In this document: one piece after another, positions 34,358-43,822 of the stretch
Position numbering within the stretch: position 1 is the first letter of the stretch
How the letters are laid out: the number at the start of each line of letters is the position of its first letter
Origin: Aquarana catesbeiana
Lineage: Eukaryota; Chordata; Amphibia; Anura; Ranidae
Direction of reading: 5' to 3'
Length of the DNA: 64,000 nucleotides
NCBI RefSeq assembly: GCF_042186555.1
Contig: NC_133332.1
Coordinates: 126,947,875 to 127,011,874 of the forward strand
Notes under the pieces: model-generated
The model's input: only the letters and a program-made list of their open reading frames with translations
Database searches by the model: none
What the model was told of the DNA's origin: nothing
Program-made: the position numbers and the translations under genes

Positions 34358-35025
34358 TCTTTGTGAGTAGGCAATATAAATGTTGGCCGAAACATTAAAC
34401 TGACCTTAGGAGTGGACATTATGAATCACTTTCAGTAGTATCTCAGCAGAGAGTCAAGAGCTTCCAAGTCCATGTGACTTTTAGTTACAAAGGTTAAAAG
34501 CAGCGAAAATACTCAGCAAAGACACGAAAATGCATGAATTACAATAGTAAAAGGGACTTCTCTACTATTAATCTTCTCTACAACACAACCCATAGGATAG
34601 ACCACCTTAAAAAGCCACTCTGCAGATGCAAACTTTAACGTGAACCAATGCTTTGCATATTTGGAGCAAAAAAGTATCACTTTAAAGCCGGCCACCTACA
34701 GATGCTTATACTCACCCATCTTTTGCTTCTCAAGCTGTTGCATTCAGCCATTGAGAATGAGGAGAAGAAGCTATATCATGGCTTATTAGAGTTTAGAGAG
34801 GGCTTAGGACTCACTTTCTTCCCCATGTGAACAATGGGAGCCTAAGTTACCCATTGTAAGAATTAGTGCTGGCACATGGGAAGAAGGGGAGTGAGCCACA
34901 TGTACTTCATACTTGGAAGTACTGCATATGTCAATGCAGCACCCCAAGTGAACTAATTAGTAGAGGTGCAATGGTACGTATGCGAAGCTGTTGCTCTGTC
35001 CTGTATAGGCACAGGTTTTCTTTGA

Positions 35026-35299
35026 GGCTGGGTTCACACTATTGCAAATTGGATGTGGGGATCCCCGCTTCCAATTCACAATAACAAGAGATTGTGATCG
35101 GCTTTCTATGGAGCCGGTTCAGATATCTCTGATGCGGCTCCGGTGCAAATTTGCACAGGAGCCCTGTGCGTCTTTTGGTCCATTTCAGGTCCAAATTCAG
35201 CCAAAAATTGGGGCTGAAATCGGACCCAAAACGATGAATGAGGACACACAGGACCCCCTGCTGGGAGCCGCATCGATATTAGGTGTGAACCAAGCCTAA
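35026..35299. mobile_element. MITE of the GGTTCACA family, well preserved
   Basis: Ends AGGCTGGGTTCACACTA and TAGGTGTGAACCAAGCCT are inverted. 274 bp. The interior matches the 30848-31121 copy in opposite orientation. Confidence 0.7.
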
Positions 35300-36374
35300 A
35301 AGACAAACCTATATCTGATTGGTGACGTCAGTTTTTATACACCAGGTCCAGGTCTTATATTTTTTCACAATCACAGTCTATGGCCACAAAATCTGCCTGG
35401 ACAGCCAGCCCATGTGTAAGTAGCTTTATCATGGGATCACTTATTGACTGAAAAAAAGGAAATCACAGGCAGTAAAGATAGACAGCAGTGTGTTTGCAGA
35501 TAATAAAAGCAGATGACAGCACAATAGCAAGTGTTGTTCTTCATAATAAGGGGTGAAAACAGGTCCCTTTTCACACACGACTGTCTTTACAAATGGGCAC
35601 TATAACTTCACATATAAACAACTCTGCTGTGGGTCTTTCACAAGGTGTCACAAGCAATGAGAAATGTACACGCTGGGAGCCACAGAGAATAGTGTGTCTT
35701 TGACTATTTTATACTAAGAATAACATTGACTTTAAACCATAGTCCATTTGTACAGTGTTAAAGCAAATTTACACGTGATCAAGATAAGCACTGGTATATA
35801 CAGAGTTACACAGCAATAGTACTTTGGCGGGGCTGCAGTAGCACATTACAGGGTTTACTATGGACAGCAGGAGGACTACATATTATGTACTGTAGAAATT
35901 GAGATTACTGGTTATCCATGAAAATAAAAATCAGCTTAAAAAACATTGCAAGAGGGAAAAAAAGAAAACTCTTCAGCTTACATTCAAAAAACTTCTGCAT
36001 GGTTGGATACCATCATTTTGCAGAGTTAATGTCTATGATGGAGTAAGGGCAGAGGTGGAATGTCCAGTAGAGAGAGAGCTTGGAGTTCTTGATAGATATT
36101 TAAAGACAGTGGATCATTTAAAGCCAGAGAATCATTCAATCATGTTATTCCAAGATCTGAAATATGACCATTTAGTAGACTGCCCTCCAATTTGTTGCTG
36201 TCTTAAAAACACAGTCCTCACCATGAAATAAGTTGCACTGCACTACTTATATGCAATTAGCAGCACATATAACTGCACAAAAAAAAAGATTTACATGTTT
36301 GTATGTTTATGTGCAGAGCAACTAATTGCCCAACTTAATTAGTCATTTAAGTCTACAACTGTCTATATACCAGT

Positions 36375-36389
36375 GACAGCAGAGTTTTT
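36375..36389 (+). repeat. Left target-site duplication (15 bp) of the PLE snapback
   Basis: GACAGCAGAGTTTTT here is repeated exactly at 36939-36953, bounding the insertion at 36390-36938. Confidence 0.8.
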
Positions 36390-36574
36390 AAAAAGAGAGA
36401 GGGGCGCACCGGCCATGTGCATTATCTTTTGTAAAATATTTATTAAATAAAAATGATAAAAGAAATTACTCACAAGCGGTAGTAGAGCAGGGTGCAATAT
36501 AAATCAAGCACCGACTAGCAGCAAGCGGTTATAATGATGAGCAGAACCTTCCAGAGATCTTAGAGGAACATACA
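36390..36574 (+). repeat. Left arm of ~185-bp inverted repeat
   Basis: Reverse complement of 36638-36823 with only a few mismatches (for example GGGGCGCACCGG against CCGGTGTGCCCC). It directly extends stem I of the hammerhead. Confidence 0.9.
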
Positions 36575-36637
36575 GTCATCACTACCAGCTAACGCATTTC
36601 GAAGGGTACGTCCCTTCTTCATCAGAGCACAGCACTG
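36575..36637 (-). ncRNA. Hammerhead ribozyme with intact core at a palindrome tip
   Basis: On the - strand: CUGAUGA (36625-36619), A, a perfect 6-bp stem II (GAAGGG, loop ACGUA, CCCUUC), GAAA (36600-36597), a minimal stem III (A-U, U-G with loop GC) and UU at the cleavage site, then AGC pairing with GCU to start stem I. After an internal loop, stem I continues into the arms of the palindrome (CUGUAUGUUCC with its complement). All conserved core residues are present. It is a type I hammerhead with very short stem III, as in other PLE ribozymes. Confidence 0.78.
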
Positions 36638-36823
36638 CTGTATGTTCCTCTAAGATCTCTGGAAGGTTCTGCTCATCATTATAACCACTTGCTGCTAGTC
36701 GGTGCTTGATTTATATTGCACCCTGCTCTACTACCGCTTGTGAGTAATTTCTTTTATCATTTTTATTTAATAAATATTTTACAAAAGATAATGCACATGG
36801 CCGGTGTGCCCCTCTCTCTTTTT
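36638..36823 (+). repeat. Right arm of ~185-bp inverted repeat
   Basis: Pairs with 36390-36574. Both arms contain the CTCACAAGCGGTAGTAGAGC segment or its complement. Confidence 0.9.
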
Positions 36824-36938
36824 ATTTCTTTGTCTGCTAGGATTCCCCATCCTTGAGGGCAGCAAGGCCTGTGTCGTTCTACCATCCGTCTGGTTGCCCA
36901 CTTGTGCGCAGGAGTCATTTCTTTTTCTGGTATCAGTT

Positions 36939-36953
36939 GACAGCAGAGTTTTT
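36939..36953 (+). repeat. Right target-site duplication (15 bp) of the PLE snapback
   Basis: Exact copy of 36375-36389. Confidence 0.8.
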
Positions 36954-37187
36954 CTCTGTACATATCTACATTTATATCCTACAAATTTATATAAGCAATA
37001 CACTGCAGCTACACACCTTGCACTTTACAGACAATAGAAAACAATTAGGCGGTAGACTTTTCCTCCAAATATAGTTAGGTAGTTGATATAGTTTACCCAT
37101 TTATACAATATATAACCAAAAGTATTGGGATGCCTGCCTTTACACACACATGAAATTTAATGGCATCCCAGTCTTAGTCCGTAGGGT

Positions 37188-37445
37188 TCAATATTGAGTT
37201 GGCCCAGCCTTTACAGCTATAACAGCTTCAACTCTTCTGGGAAGGCTGTCCACAAGGTTTAGGAGTGTGTCTATGGGAATGTTTGACCATTCTTCCAGAA
37301 GCGCATTTGTGAGGTCAGGCACTGATGTTGGACAAGAAGGCCTGTCTCGCAGTCTCCACTCGAATTCATTCCAAAGGTGTCTTATTGGGTTGAGGTGAGA
37401 ACTCTGTGCAGGCCAGTCAAGTTCCTCCCCCCCAAACTCGCTCAT
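37188..37445 (-). pseudogene. Tc1 transposase C-terminal relic (left arm of foldback)
   Basis: An 85-residue reading covers the last catalytic block and tail of a Tc1-family transposase: SHLNPIRHLWNEFEWRLR, then NALLEEWSNIP and the C-terminal AVIAVKAGPTQY. The Glu expected after PI is Arg. No start, no HTH and no first two catalytic Asp. Confidence 0.7.
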
Positions 37446-37469
37446 CCATATCTTGATTTGTGCACTGGT

Positions 37470-37920
37470 CCAAATAATTTGGTGGAGGGGGGATTATGGT
37501 GTGGGTTTTTTTTAAGGAGTTGGGGTTTGCCCCTTAGTTCCAGTGAAGGAAACTCTTGAGGCATCAGTATACCAAGACTTTTTGGACAATTTCATGCTCC
37601 CAACTTTGTGGGAACAGCTTGGGGATGGCCCCTTCCTGTTCCAACATGACTGTGCACCAGTGTACAAACAAGGTCCATAAAGACATGGATAAGTGAGTTT
37701 GGGGTGGAGGAACTTGACTGGCCTGCACCTCAACCCGTTAGAACACCTTTGGGATGAATTTGAGCCAAGCCTTCTTGTCCACATCAGTGCCTGACCTCAC
37801 AAATATGCTTCTGGAAGAATGGTCAAACATTCCCATAGACACACTCCTAAACCTTGTGAACAGCCTTCCCAGAAGAGTTGAACCTGTTATAGCTGCAAAG
37901 GGTGGGCCAACACAATATTG
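37470..37920 (+). pseudogene. Tc1 transposase C-terminal relic (right arm of foldback)
   Basis: The + strand carries the counterpart of the left-arm relic plus upstream sequence (the region encoding the FQHDCAPVHK-like second Asp, near 37638-37670), but with several stops and frame changes. It ends with the family's C-terminus before AATATTGAACCC. Confidence 0.6.
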
Positions 37921-37983
37921 AACCCATATGCCATTAAAGATCAAGTGTGCAAAGGCAGGCAACTTAATACTTTTGGTAACATA

Positions 37984-37986
<3 letters not shown>

Positions 37987-38024
<38 letters not shown>
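37987..38024. repeat. (TA)n microsatellite
   Basis: About 18 TA units immediately after the foldback element. TA is also its target, so the run may have grown from a target duplication. Confidence 0.95.
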
Positions 38025-38025
<1 letters not shown>

Positions 38026-38447
38026 TTAAGATTTTTTATAAAAAATAAAATTGCTAATATTGGTTGACATCTAAAGTCTTTGGGTAACTTTGGTGGTTTT
38101 GCCTTATAATTTCTAGACTTACAATTGTAATTTTAACTGTTGACAACCATTGAGGCTGGGTTCACACTGGTACGAATCTGATGCAGGTTTCTCCGCATCA
38201 ACTTTTGCATGTCAGGAGACTGTGACCAGCTCTCAATGAAGCCATTTCACACAGGACAGCTGCAGAGAGGTTTGCAGAAGAGTCATGTGCATCTTCTGAC
38301 CTGTTTCAGGTCCGAATTCAGCCAAAAATTTGGACTGAATTCGGACCCGAAATGGTGAATAGGCAGTGGCGTCTCCAGCTTTCAAATTTAGGGGGGGCAC
38401 ATGGGGGGACAGGGACAAAAGTAGGGGGGCAACTATAAAATGTATAT

Positions 38448-38452
38448 ATATG

Positions 38453-38486
<34 letters not shown>
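38448..38486. repeat. (TA)n microsatellite with TATG variants
   Basis: Tandem TA units inside the hAT MITE. The short reading frames over it are repeat translations. Confidence 0.9.
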
Positions 38487-38489
<3 letters not shown>

Positions 38490-39018
38490 TGGGGCCCTTT
38501 ATTACTACGATCCCACAACGGGCCCTTTCACATTTTCTGCAGTGAGCTCCCTTCCTACTGTATTGGGGTCCCCCAGGGTGGCAGAAAACAAGAGATACAT
38601 GTCACCAGCATATCAAGAAAATATAAGGATCCAAATCAGTGGGAGAACTATCAGGGTTGCAAAGGTTGTCTGGCCTCCGGGCCCTGGTGTTCGGCCACTG
38701 TGGGGTTCCCCTCTTCTTGCTGTCCTGCCCCTGCTATTGACAGCTCTGGTCTGGCATCTCTTGGAATTTACAGGCTGGTCCTCCTGTCCTAAGGACGGGA
38801 GAAATCAGTCTGTTTTTTCAGTAACTGAAAGTCCTGGTGGAGTCCTTCCTGCAACTCGCTCTTCTCCCTGCCAATGAGGATGCAGGTGAAGGAGTAGATC
38901 AGGCGGCCGTGGTTGTGTGAACGCTCGCATTATGCAGTGTCAGCGAGCAGGGGAGGGGGGAGGAATCACCCGCAGGAGCTGACTGGAGACTCTCTCCCTC
39001 TTAGACATTGATTTTTTG

Positions 39019-39058
39019 TAAAAAAAAAAAAAAAAAAAAAAAAATTTTTTTTTTTTTT
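39019..39058. repeat. A-run followed by T-run
   Basis: Roughly 25 A then 14 T in direct succession, then GGGGGGG; a perfect A:T foldback. Length is likely unreliable in any assembly. Confidence 0.9.
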
Positions 39059-40629
39059 GGGGGGGCACATGGTGGGGCACAGCAAAATGTTGGGGGGGTC
39101 AGGGCCCCCTCTGGCCCCCCCCTAGGGTCACCATTGTGAATAGGGATGCACTGTACTCCCTGCTGCGAGCCACTCCACACACAGTGTGAACCCAGCCTAA
39201 AGGAGCATCTGAGACTGCCGGTTAATAAATCTTTGAAAAATCTATATACAGTATAATAAGAAAAAATATCTATTGATGGTATTTGCAACTACAGCACGAG
39301 AAATCATCACGAGGTTAAGCCTTGTAGACTGGACAGAAAATTTTACAATTTTGAAAATATTAGAAAAGATCTACCTGCAAAATCATTACTCTGGAAAAAA
39401 AAGATCCTTTTGACAGATCTAAAATAATTATGTCTTACTACAATGATGCATTTCCTAAAAAGACCATTATGTCAATGTTTTGATGCCTGTGCTGTTTACT
39501 ACCTAACTTCTAATAGATAGGTAAAAACCTGAAATATATATTGCTCCTAATTTTAAACCATGCTTTCCTCAGAACTGTACAGGGCTGACTTTACTTTTAA
39601 AATGCTCGCAGGCCACTTTAGAATGTAGGTCTGCTTCAGGTAATTATGTCTTTTTTGTTCTTGAAAGTAGAAGTGGTCTTCCTTCAACATCAGGTGCCTC
39701 TCTTCCTGGTCACTTGGCCTTTCCACTGCTACATCATTGTCACCACCACCTGGCTGCATGAAATGTGTTATAAATAATATTCTAGAAAAGATAATAGATT
39801 CTGTGTTATCAAGTGCTTTTTGCTTACCCTCAGCTTTCCCATTGCTAAATTTACAATGAACACCAAGGCCACCACACTGCTACTGCAAGATGTAAATTCT
39901 AGCAGTCTGTCTGGTTGAAAATGCTCTTTGAAACAAAGAAATCTGATCAACTGAATGTGCAGGCAGGTAATGGCACAAATGTTCTTCTATAGCTTCTTTT
40001 ACAATGTATACAAGGGTGGTATTGCATTACAAAACCCTCATGGCTGGATGTTACAGTAGGGCATTTTCAAAGGGGATTCTACGAGGGATACAAGGCAGCA
40101 TGATGGTTGCCTGCGCATGTCCTCCAAAGTGAAGATGATACATCTCAGTGGGTACTGTCATATTGTTGTTTATCATCTGAATATGGTCAAATTAGTAGAT
40201 TTATGAGTTCATCTCTAGTTCTAATTCATTTTCCTTACCTACTGAACTTGAAGTTGACTTGGTATAAGCCTCTTGCAGTCAATGCACAGCAGAACTCAGA
40301 CCATAAGAAGAAGAAGCAGCATAAGGAGCCACTACTATGTGCTCCAGTGCTCGGGTTCTAACAAGGAACATGCTGATAAGTGGAGAAAGCAAAGTAACAG
40401 AGATATGAGCTCATCAGTCTACTGTTTCTTCTTTAACTGTCATGTCATAAGCTGAGTCCAGGAAGAAGTATCAGAGAAGTGCTTGGAACAACAATAATTA
40501 CTAGTGGTGTAATGTTGCAGAATGTCAAACAAATTTCTAAGGCACAATAGCCCTGGTAAGACTGTTGTTGCCAGACAGGCACACAAATTCAAATAGAAAA
40601 TATTGCATAGAGAGCACCAAACCAAAAGT

Positions 40630-40722
40630 GATTACAAGGAAGCTTTATTTGTTCATCAATTGAATGAATAAAACAGCCAATGCATTTCAGGGGTCTGAAC
40701 ACACCCCCTTCATTAGAGCTTA
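40630..40722 (-). mobile_element. PLE-derived fragment with hammerhead
   Basis: A short noncoding interval with the hammerhead at 40672-40720. It reads on the - strand out through CAAATAAAGC toward 40640, similar in layout to the 20889 and 50565 fragments. Limits approximate. Confidence 0.45.
40672..40720 (-). ncRNA. Hammerhead ribozyme motif, one core change
   Basis: On the - strand: AGCU, core CUAAUGA (G5 to A), stem II AGGGG...CCCCU (5 bp, 11-nt loop), GAAA, a minimal stem III (A-U, U-A with loop GC), UU at the cleavage site and GGCU pairing with AGCU as stem I. G5 is invariant in active hammerheads, so this copy is probably inactive although all helices are intact. Confidence 0.65.
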
Positions 40723-40733
40723 GACATTGAGTA

Positions 40734-41025
40734 AAGCTGGCCATACAGTAGACAGTTGAGATTCAAACCATGTATGGGCAGGCTAAATGTACCCAAGTTG
40801 ATTGATCGATCAACTTGGGTACAACCAGCCTGTCAGATCTTACATGCGATTGTTGCCAGCGGCTGTTATAGCTGCTAGCAACAATCACTGTGTTCTCCCA
40901 GCGGGGACGGCTTCCCCTGCCCCTCTGCCAGGGGAACACAATAGCTTCGCGGAAGGAATTCCCCCATCAACATTGACTTTGTTGATGAGGGAATCGCACA
41001 ATTTTCTCCATCTATGGCCGGCCTT
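40734..41025. mobile_element. MITE with GCTGGCCATA ends and internal hairpins
   Basis: Ends AAGCTGGCCATACA and TCTATGGCCGGCCTTA are inverted with small differences. Inside, 40789-40802 and 40809-40822 form a perfect 14-bp inverted repeat with 6-nt spacer (GTACCCAAGTTGAT). Noncoding. Confidence 0.6.
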
Positions 41026-41029
41026 AGTT

Positions 41030-42470
41030 CTTAAAATGATAGCACAGTAAACACTTATAATGGATATGTAGTTTGTATGAGAGATAAGGAAGTTAGCTGT
41101 ATAACATTCAGTTGCCATCTATCTTTTTTCTTTCTAAAGTCACAAGCTAGGGGGGGGGACAAGGCCTGTAACCTATATTTTAAAGGGTTGGTTCACCCTT
41201 TCAGAAAAAAAAACAGTTGGAGAGCAATACAGATCAATTGCCAGGTAAAATGGCTACCTTATATGCATTTTATCTGTATATTTAGATGTTTGCCTGAGGT
41301 TCAGGTTTAAAACCTGGCTGTAAAAAATACAATATACTAGTAGGGCGGCATTAAACTTAAAGTGTATTCTTTTATATTAACACAAAATATTTATAACAGC
41401 AGTAATATTAGGAAGAACTTTTTATATTCACACATTGCTAAAATCAATGCTAAAATGTATTAGGCAACAGTGCAGCATACTCTGCATATCTGTTCAATGT
41501 GCTTGACTGAAGTGCTGAAGGTCTGTCTGGGTGAGGCTTAGGGACATGCAGACATCAGCTAAAAATGGATGAGAAAAAACGCGAAAAACATCCGTGGCTT
41601 AAAAAGGCAGTAGCAGTAATTTATCAAGGCAGGGAAGGGGATGGAGATACATTGTTGTCATAATTACATGCCCGAAGCACAATGTGTGGGGAAAAATAAG
41701 TATAAAGCTTAAGATAAATGTTTCTTATAGTAGAGAGAAGTTGTATAGGAGGTTTCAGGCTGTCAGTACATCAAGCATAGAGTTGTAGAGTTAGGGGATG
41801 TTCTGCAAAGTGACATTTTAGCAGATCAGCCTACAAACCTCATCTGAGAAATTCAGTTGGACATGCCTTAAAATTTTGGACAGTTTGGGTCCTTTGAATG
41901 GAAAACTTTGTCTGGCAACTTTCCAACAATCGTCATGATTTCAGTGCCTGTGTCAGAAAAAAACTTTTTGTCATTCAGATGGCAGTCTTTTCCATTTGTA
42001 TTGCTGTGTGATGTCTGCCTAACGTCATGCCAATAAATTTGTTTTAAAGAAAGTTCATTCTTTTTTGTTCATTGCCGTCTTTGCTTGAAAGAGATTTGTC
42101 ATATATGAAGCAACAGTACAGTGTTGTACAGCATAATGTAATATTGTAGAAACCATTTTCACTTTAATATTTTGTCCTGTCATTGCTAACTGTAGTAATT
42201 GTTGCTAATAGCATCATTCGGTGCAGAGCTGTGAGTGTGGCTGCTCCCATTACAGGAGAAGGTGAGTTTATAGAACTAGGGGCTAACTTAGCAGTTATTT
42301 TCAGTTAGGCCTCATTTACACTTGCTGTGCTGTTTGAAGCATGATCCGTGTTCACATCACACTTCAGACAGCAATAGACAAGCAGTGAAAAGGCATTGTA
42401 TTACCTCCAAACCATCTGTTTTAAACCTCTTAATACCAGAGAAGCACGCTGCAACTGCATGCATTTTGCG
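41030..42470. other. No recognisable feature
   Basis: Ordinary AT-rich sequence without supportable genes or repeat ends. Confidence 0.4.
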
Positions 42471-42479
42471 TGGTTGTGG

Positions 42480-43375
42480 AACAGTTACAGCATGTCCCTG
42501 ATGACGTCAGAACGCACTGACGAAACCGGTCGGACGTAAACTAACATGACACGCCACTTCCGCTCGTAACTTGGTTTCTTGCTTTTTTGTTTGTTTGTTT
42601 GCCTGCATGAACCCATATGTGGGTAATGTGGTTTTAAGCCCATTTTTAGCCCATTAAATATTTTGGCTTACTTCACCATGGGATTTTTTTATCTATTTTC
42701 TCCACATCCCTAATATCTATGGCCTTTGTGACCCATCTTGGGAAGTCCGGTTGCATGCATCCAAGTAGCCTCAGCGCTAATCAAGACACCTGAGTTCCAG
42801 CACCTGAGTTCCAGCATCTGCACTTAGCCGTGACCGTGAGAAGCTCCGTTGGTTGTCTCCAAAGCGTGTTTGACTCCTGTCATGGGAGCCACTTCCATCT
42901 GGTGAGTAGGCTGTGTGGCTGGTGATGGTGACTGAATACTATTTGATGCTCTGCTGAACCCAAGGAAGATTTGCCCAGAAGCTTAATTTACCCAGAAGTT
43001 CTGTTATTTGAACATTGTGATTTATGATTGATTCATATCAGTTTGAAATATTTTTGAACACATTCATATTTTGGAAATCATTTTTGGACTTTATTTTCCA
43101 CCTCATACACTTTGATTATTTTCACTATTCAGTCATTTATTTTTTCCACTATGATGATTTAATGTTTCACTTAGCTGGAAGATATTACCACTGATATTAT
43201 TTCACCATTCCATGATTTTGTTTCCACAATAGAGTGATTTTGCACTTGCACTTTAAAGGAGCGCGGTTTGTAATTAACTTGTTAATTACTTTTTGCCTTT
43301 TCATTATTATTATAACGTGCTGCTCCCCAATTAATCTATTCAATTTTCCACATGCGCGAGTAGGTAGTTGTTACC
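42480..43375 (+). mobile_element. PLE pseudo-LTR-like fragment with intact hammerhead
   Basis: It starts with the hammerhead at 42491-42537. Noncoding, increasingly AT-rich sequence follows to a TGCACTTTAAAGGAGCGCGG segment near 43250. The arrangement resembles the part of PLE family 2 downstream of its hammerhead. No PLE protein is present. The end is approximate and meets the minisatellite. Confidence 0.5.
42491..42537 (+). ncRNA. Hammerhead ribozyme, all core residues intact
   Basis: Stem I: 42492-42497 with 42532-42537 (6 bp, one G-U). Core CUGAUGA at 42498-42504. Then C and stem II 42506-42510 with 42517-42521 (GUCAG/CUGAC, loop AACGCA). GAAA at 42522-42525. Minimal stem III: A42525-U42530 and C42526-G42529 with loop CG. 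Cleavage site GUC, predicted cut after C42531. Every conserved nucleotide and all helices are present; best candidate for an active ribozyme here. Such short stem III hammerheads may work best as dimers. Confidence 0.82.
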
Positions 43376-43388
43376 AATTTTTGAGTTA

Positions 43389-43822
43389 CAGCATGGCCCG
43401 CGGATCAGTTACAGCATGGCCCGTGGAGAACTTACAGCATGGCCCGCGGTGCAGTTACAGCATGGCCCATGGAGCAGTTACAGCATGGCCCGCGGAGCTC
43501 TTACAGCATGACCAGTGGAGCAGTTACAGCATGGCCCACGGAGCAGCTACAGCATGGCCCGCGGAGCTCTTACAGCATGACCAGCAGGGCAGTTACAGCA
43601 TGGCCCGCGGAGCAGTTACAGCATGGCCCACGGAGCACTTACAGTATGGCCCATGGAGTAGTTACAGCATGGCCCACGGAGCAGTTACAGCATGGCCCGC
43701 GGAGCAGTTACAGCATGGCCCGTGGAGCAGTTACAGCATGGCCCACGGAGCAGTTACAGCATGGCCCGCGGAGCAGTTACAGCATGGCCCGTAGAGCAGT
43801 TACAGCATGGCCCCCGGAGCAT
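43389..43822. repeat. Minisatellite, 23-bp unit, about 19 copies
   Basis: Unit CAGTTACAGCATGGCCCGTGG plus AG, with C/T and G/A variation mainly at the GCCCGCGG CpGs and occasional ATGACCAGTGG variants. Because 23 is not a multiple of three, all three + frames read through it and give a 23-residue periodic peptide; these are not genes. Confidence 0.95.

Larger units (their letters stand above)
36390..36938 (-). mobile_element. PLE-derived snapback insertion with central hammerhead
   Basis: A 549-bp insertion bounded by an exact 15-bp target duplication. It consists of an inverted repeat (36390-36574 against 36638-36823, near-perfect over about 185 bp), a 63-nt loop holding a complete hammerhead motif on the - strand, and 115 bp of single-copy sequence next to the right duplication. 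PLEs are known for pseudo-LTRs with hammerheads, inverted partial copies and variable-length target duplications, which is why I assign it there. No protein is encoded. Confidence 0.8.
37111..37984. mobile_element. Tc1-like foldback element (inverted duplicate 3' ends)
   Basis: The left half (37188-37445, - strand) and right half (about 37690-37920, + strand) both encode the same transposase C-terminus, facing away from each other. The left copy reads LDWPAQSSHLNPIRHLWNEF and ends in AGPTQY; the right copy has matching GELDWPAPQPV-like sequence with stops. Outer ends are inverted: ACCAAAAGTATTGGGATGCC and GTATTAA/ACTTTTGGTAAC. Only the right half extends inward to the middle of the transposase. 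Catalytic PIE has become PIR in the left copy. Non-autonomous. Confidence 0.75.
38363..39136. mobile_element. hAT MITE with perfect 8-bp target duplication
   Basis: TGAATAGG at 38355-38362 is repeated exactly at 39137-39144. Ends CAGTGGCGTCTCCAG and, inverted, CAATGGTGACCCTAG share the CA.TGG.G...CC.AG layout of hAT ends. The 774-bp interior holds a (TA)n run and an A/T hairpin run; no transposase. Confidence 0.85.
38155..39199. mobile_element. MITE of the GGTTCACA family interrupted by a hAT MITE
   Basis: Ends AGGCTGGGTTCACACT and AGTGTGAACCCAGCCT are perfect inverted repeats. Removing the hAT insertion (38363-39136 plus one target copy) leaves about 263 bp, close to the 274-bp copy at 35026. 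Confidence 0.75.

Noticed and set aside
34360..34410. GGCCGAAACAUUAA segment resembling a hammerhead 3' half
   Set aside because: No CUGANGA core or complete stem II at the right distance upstream.
35899..36231. A 110-residue open frame with varied composition
   Set aside because: No recognisable domain, splice context or conservation evidence; an isolated frame of this size is expected by chance.
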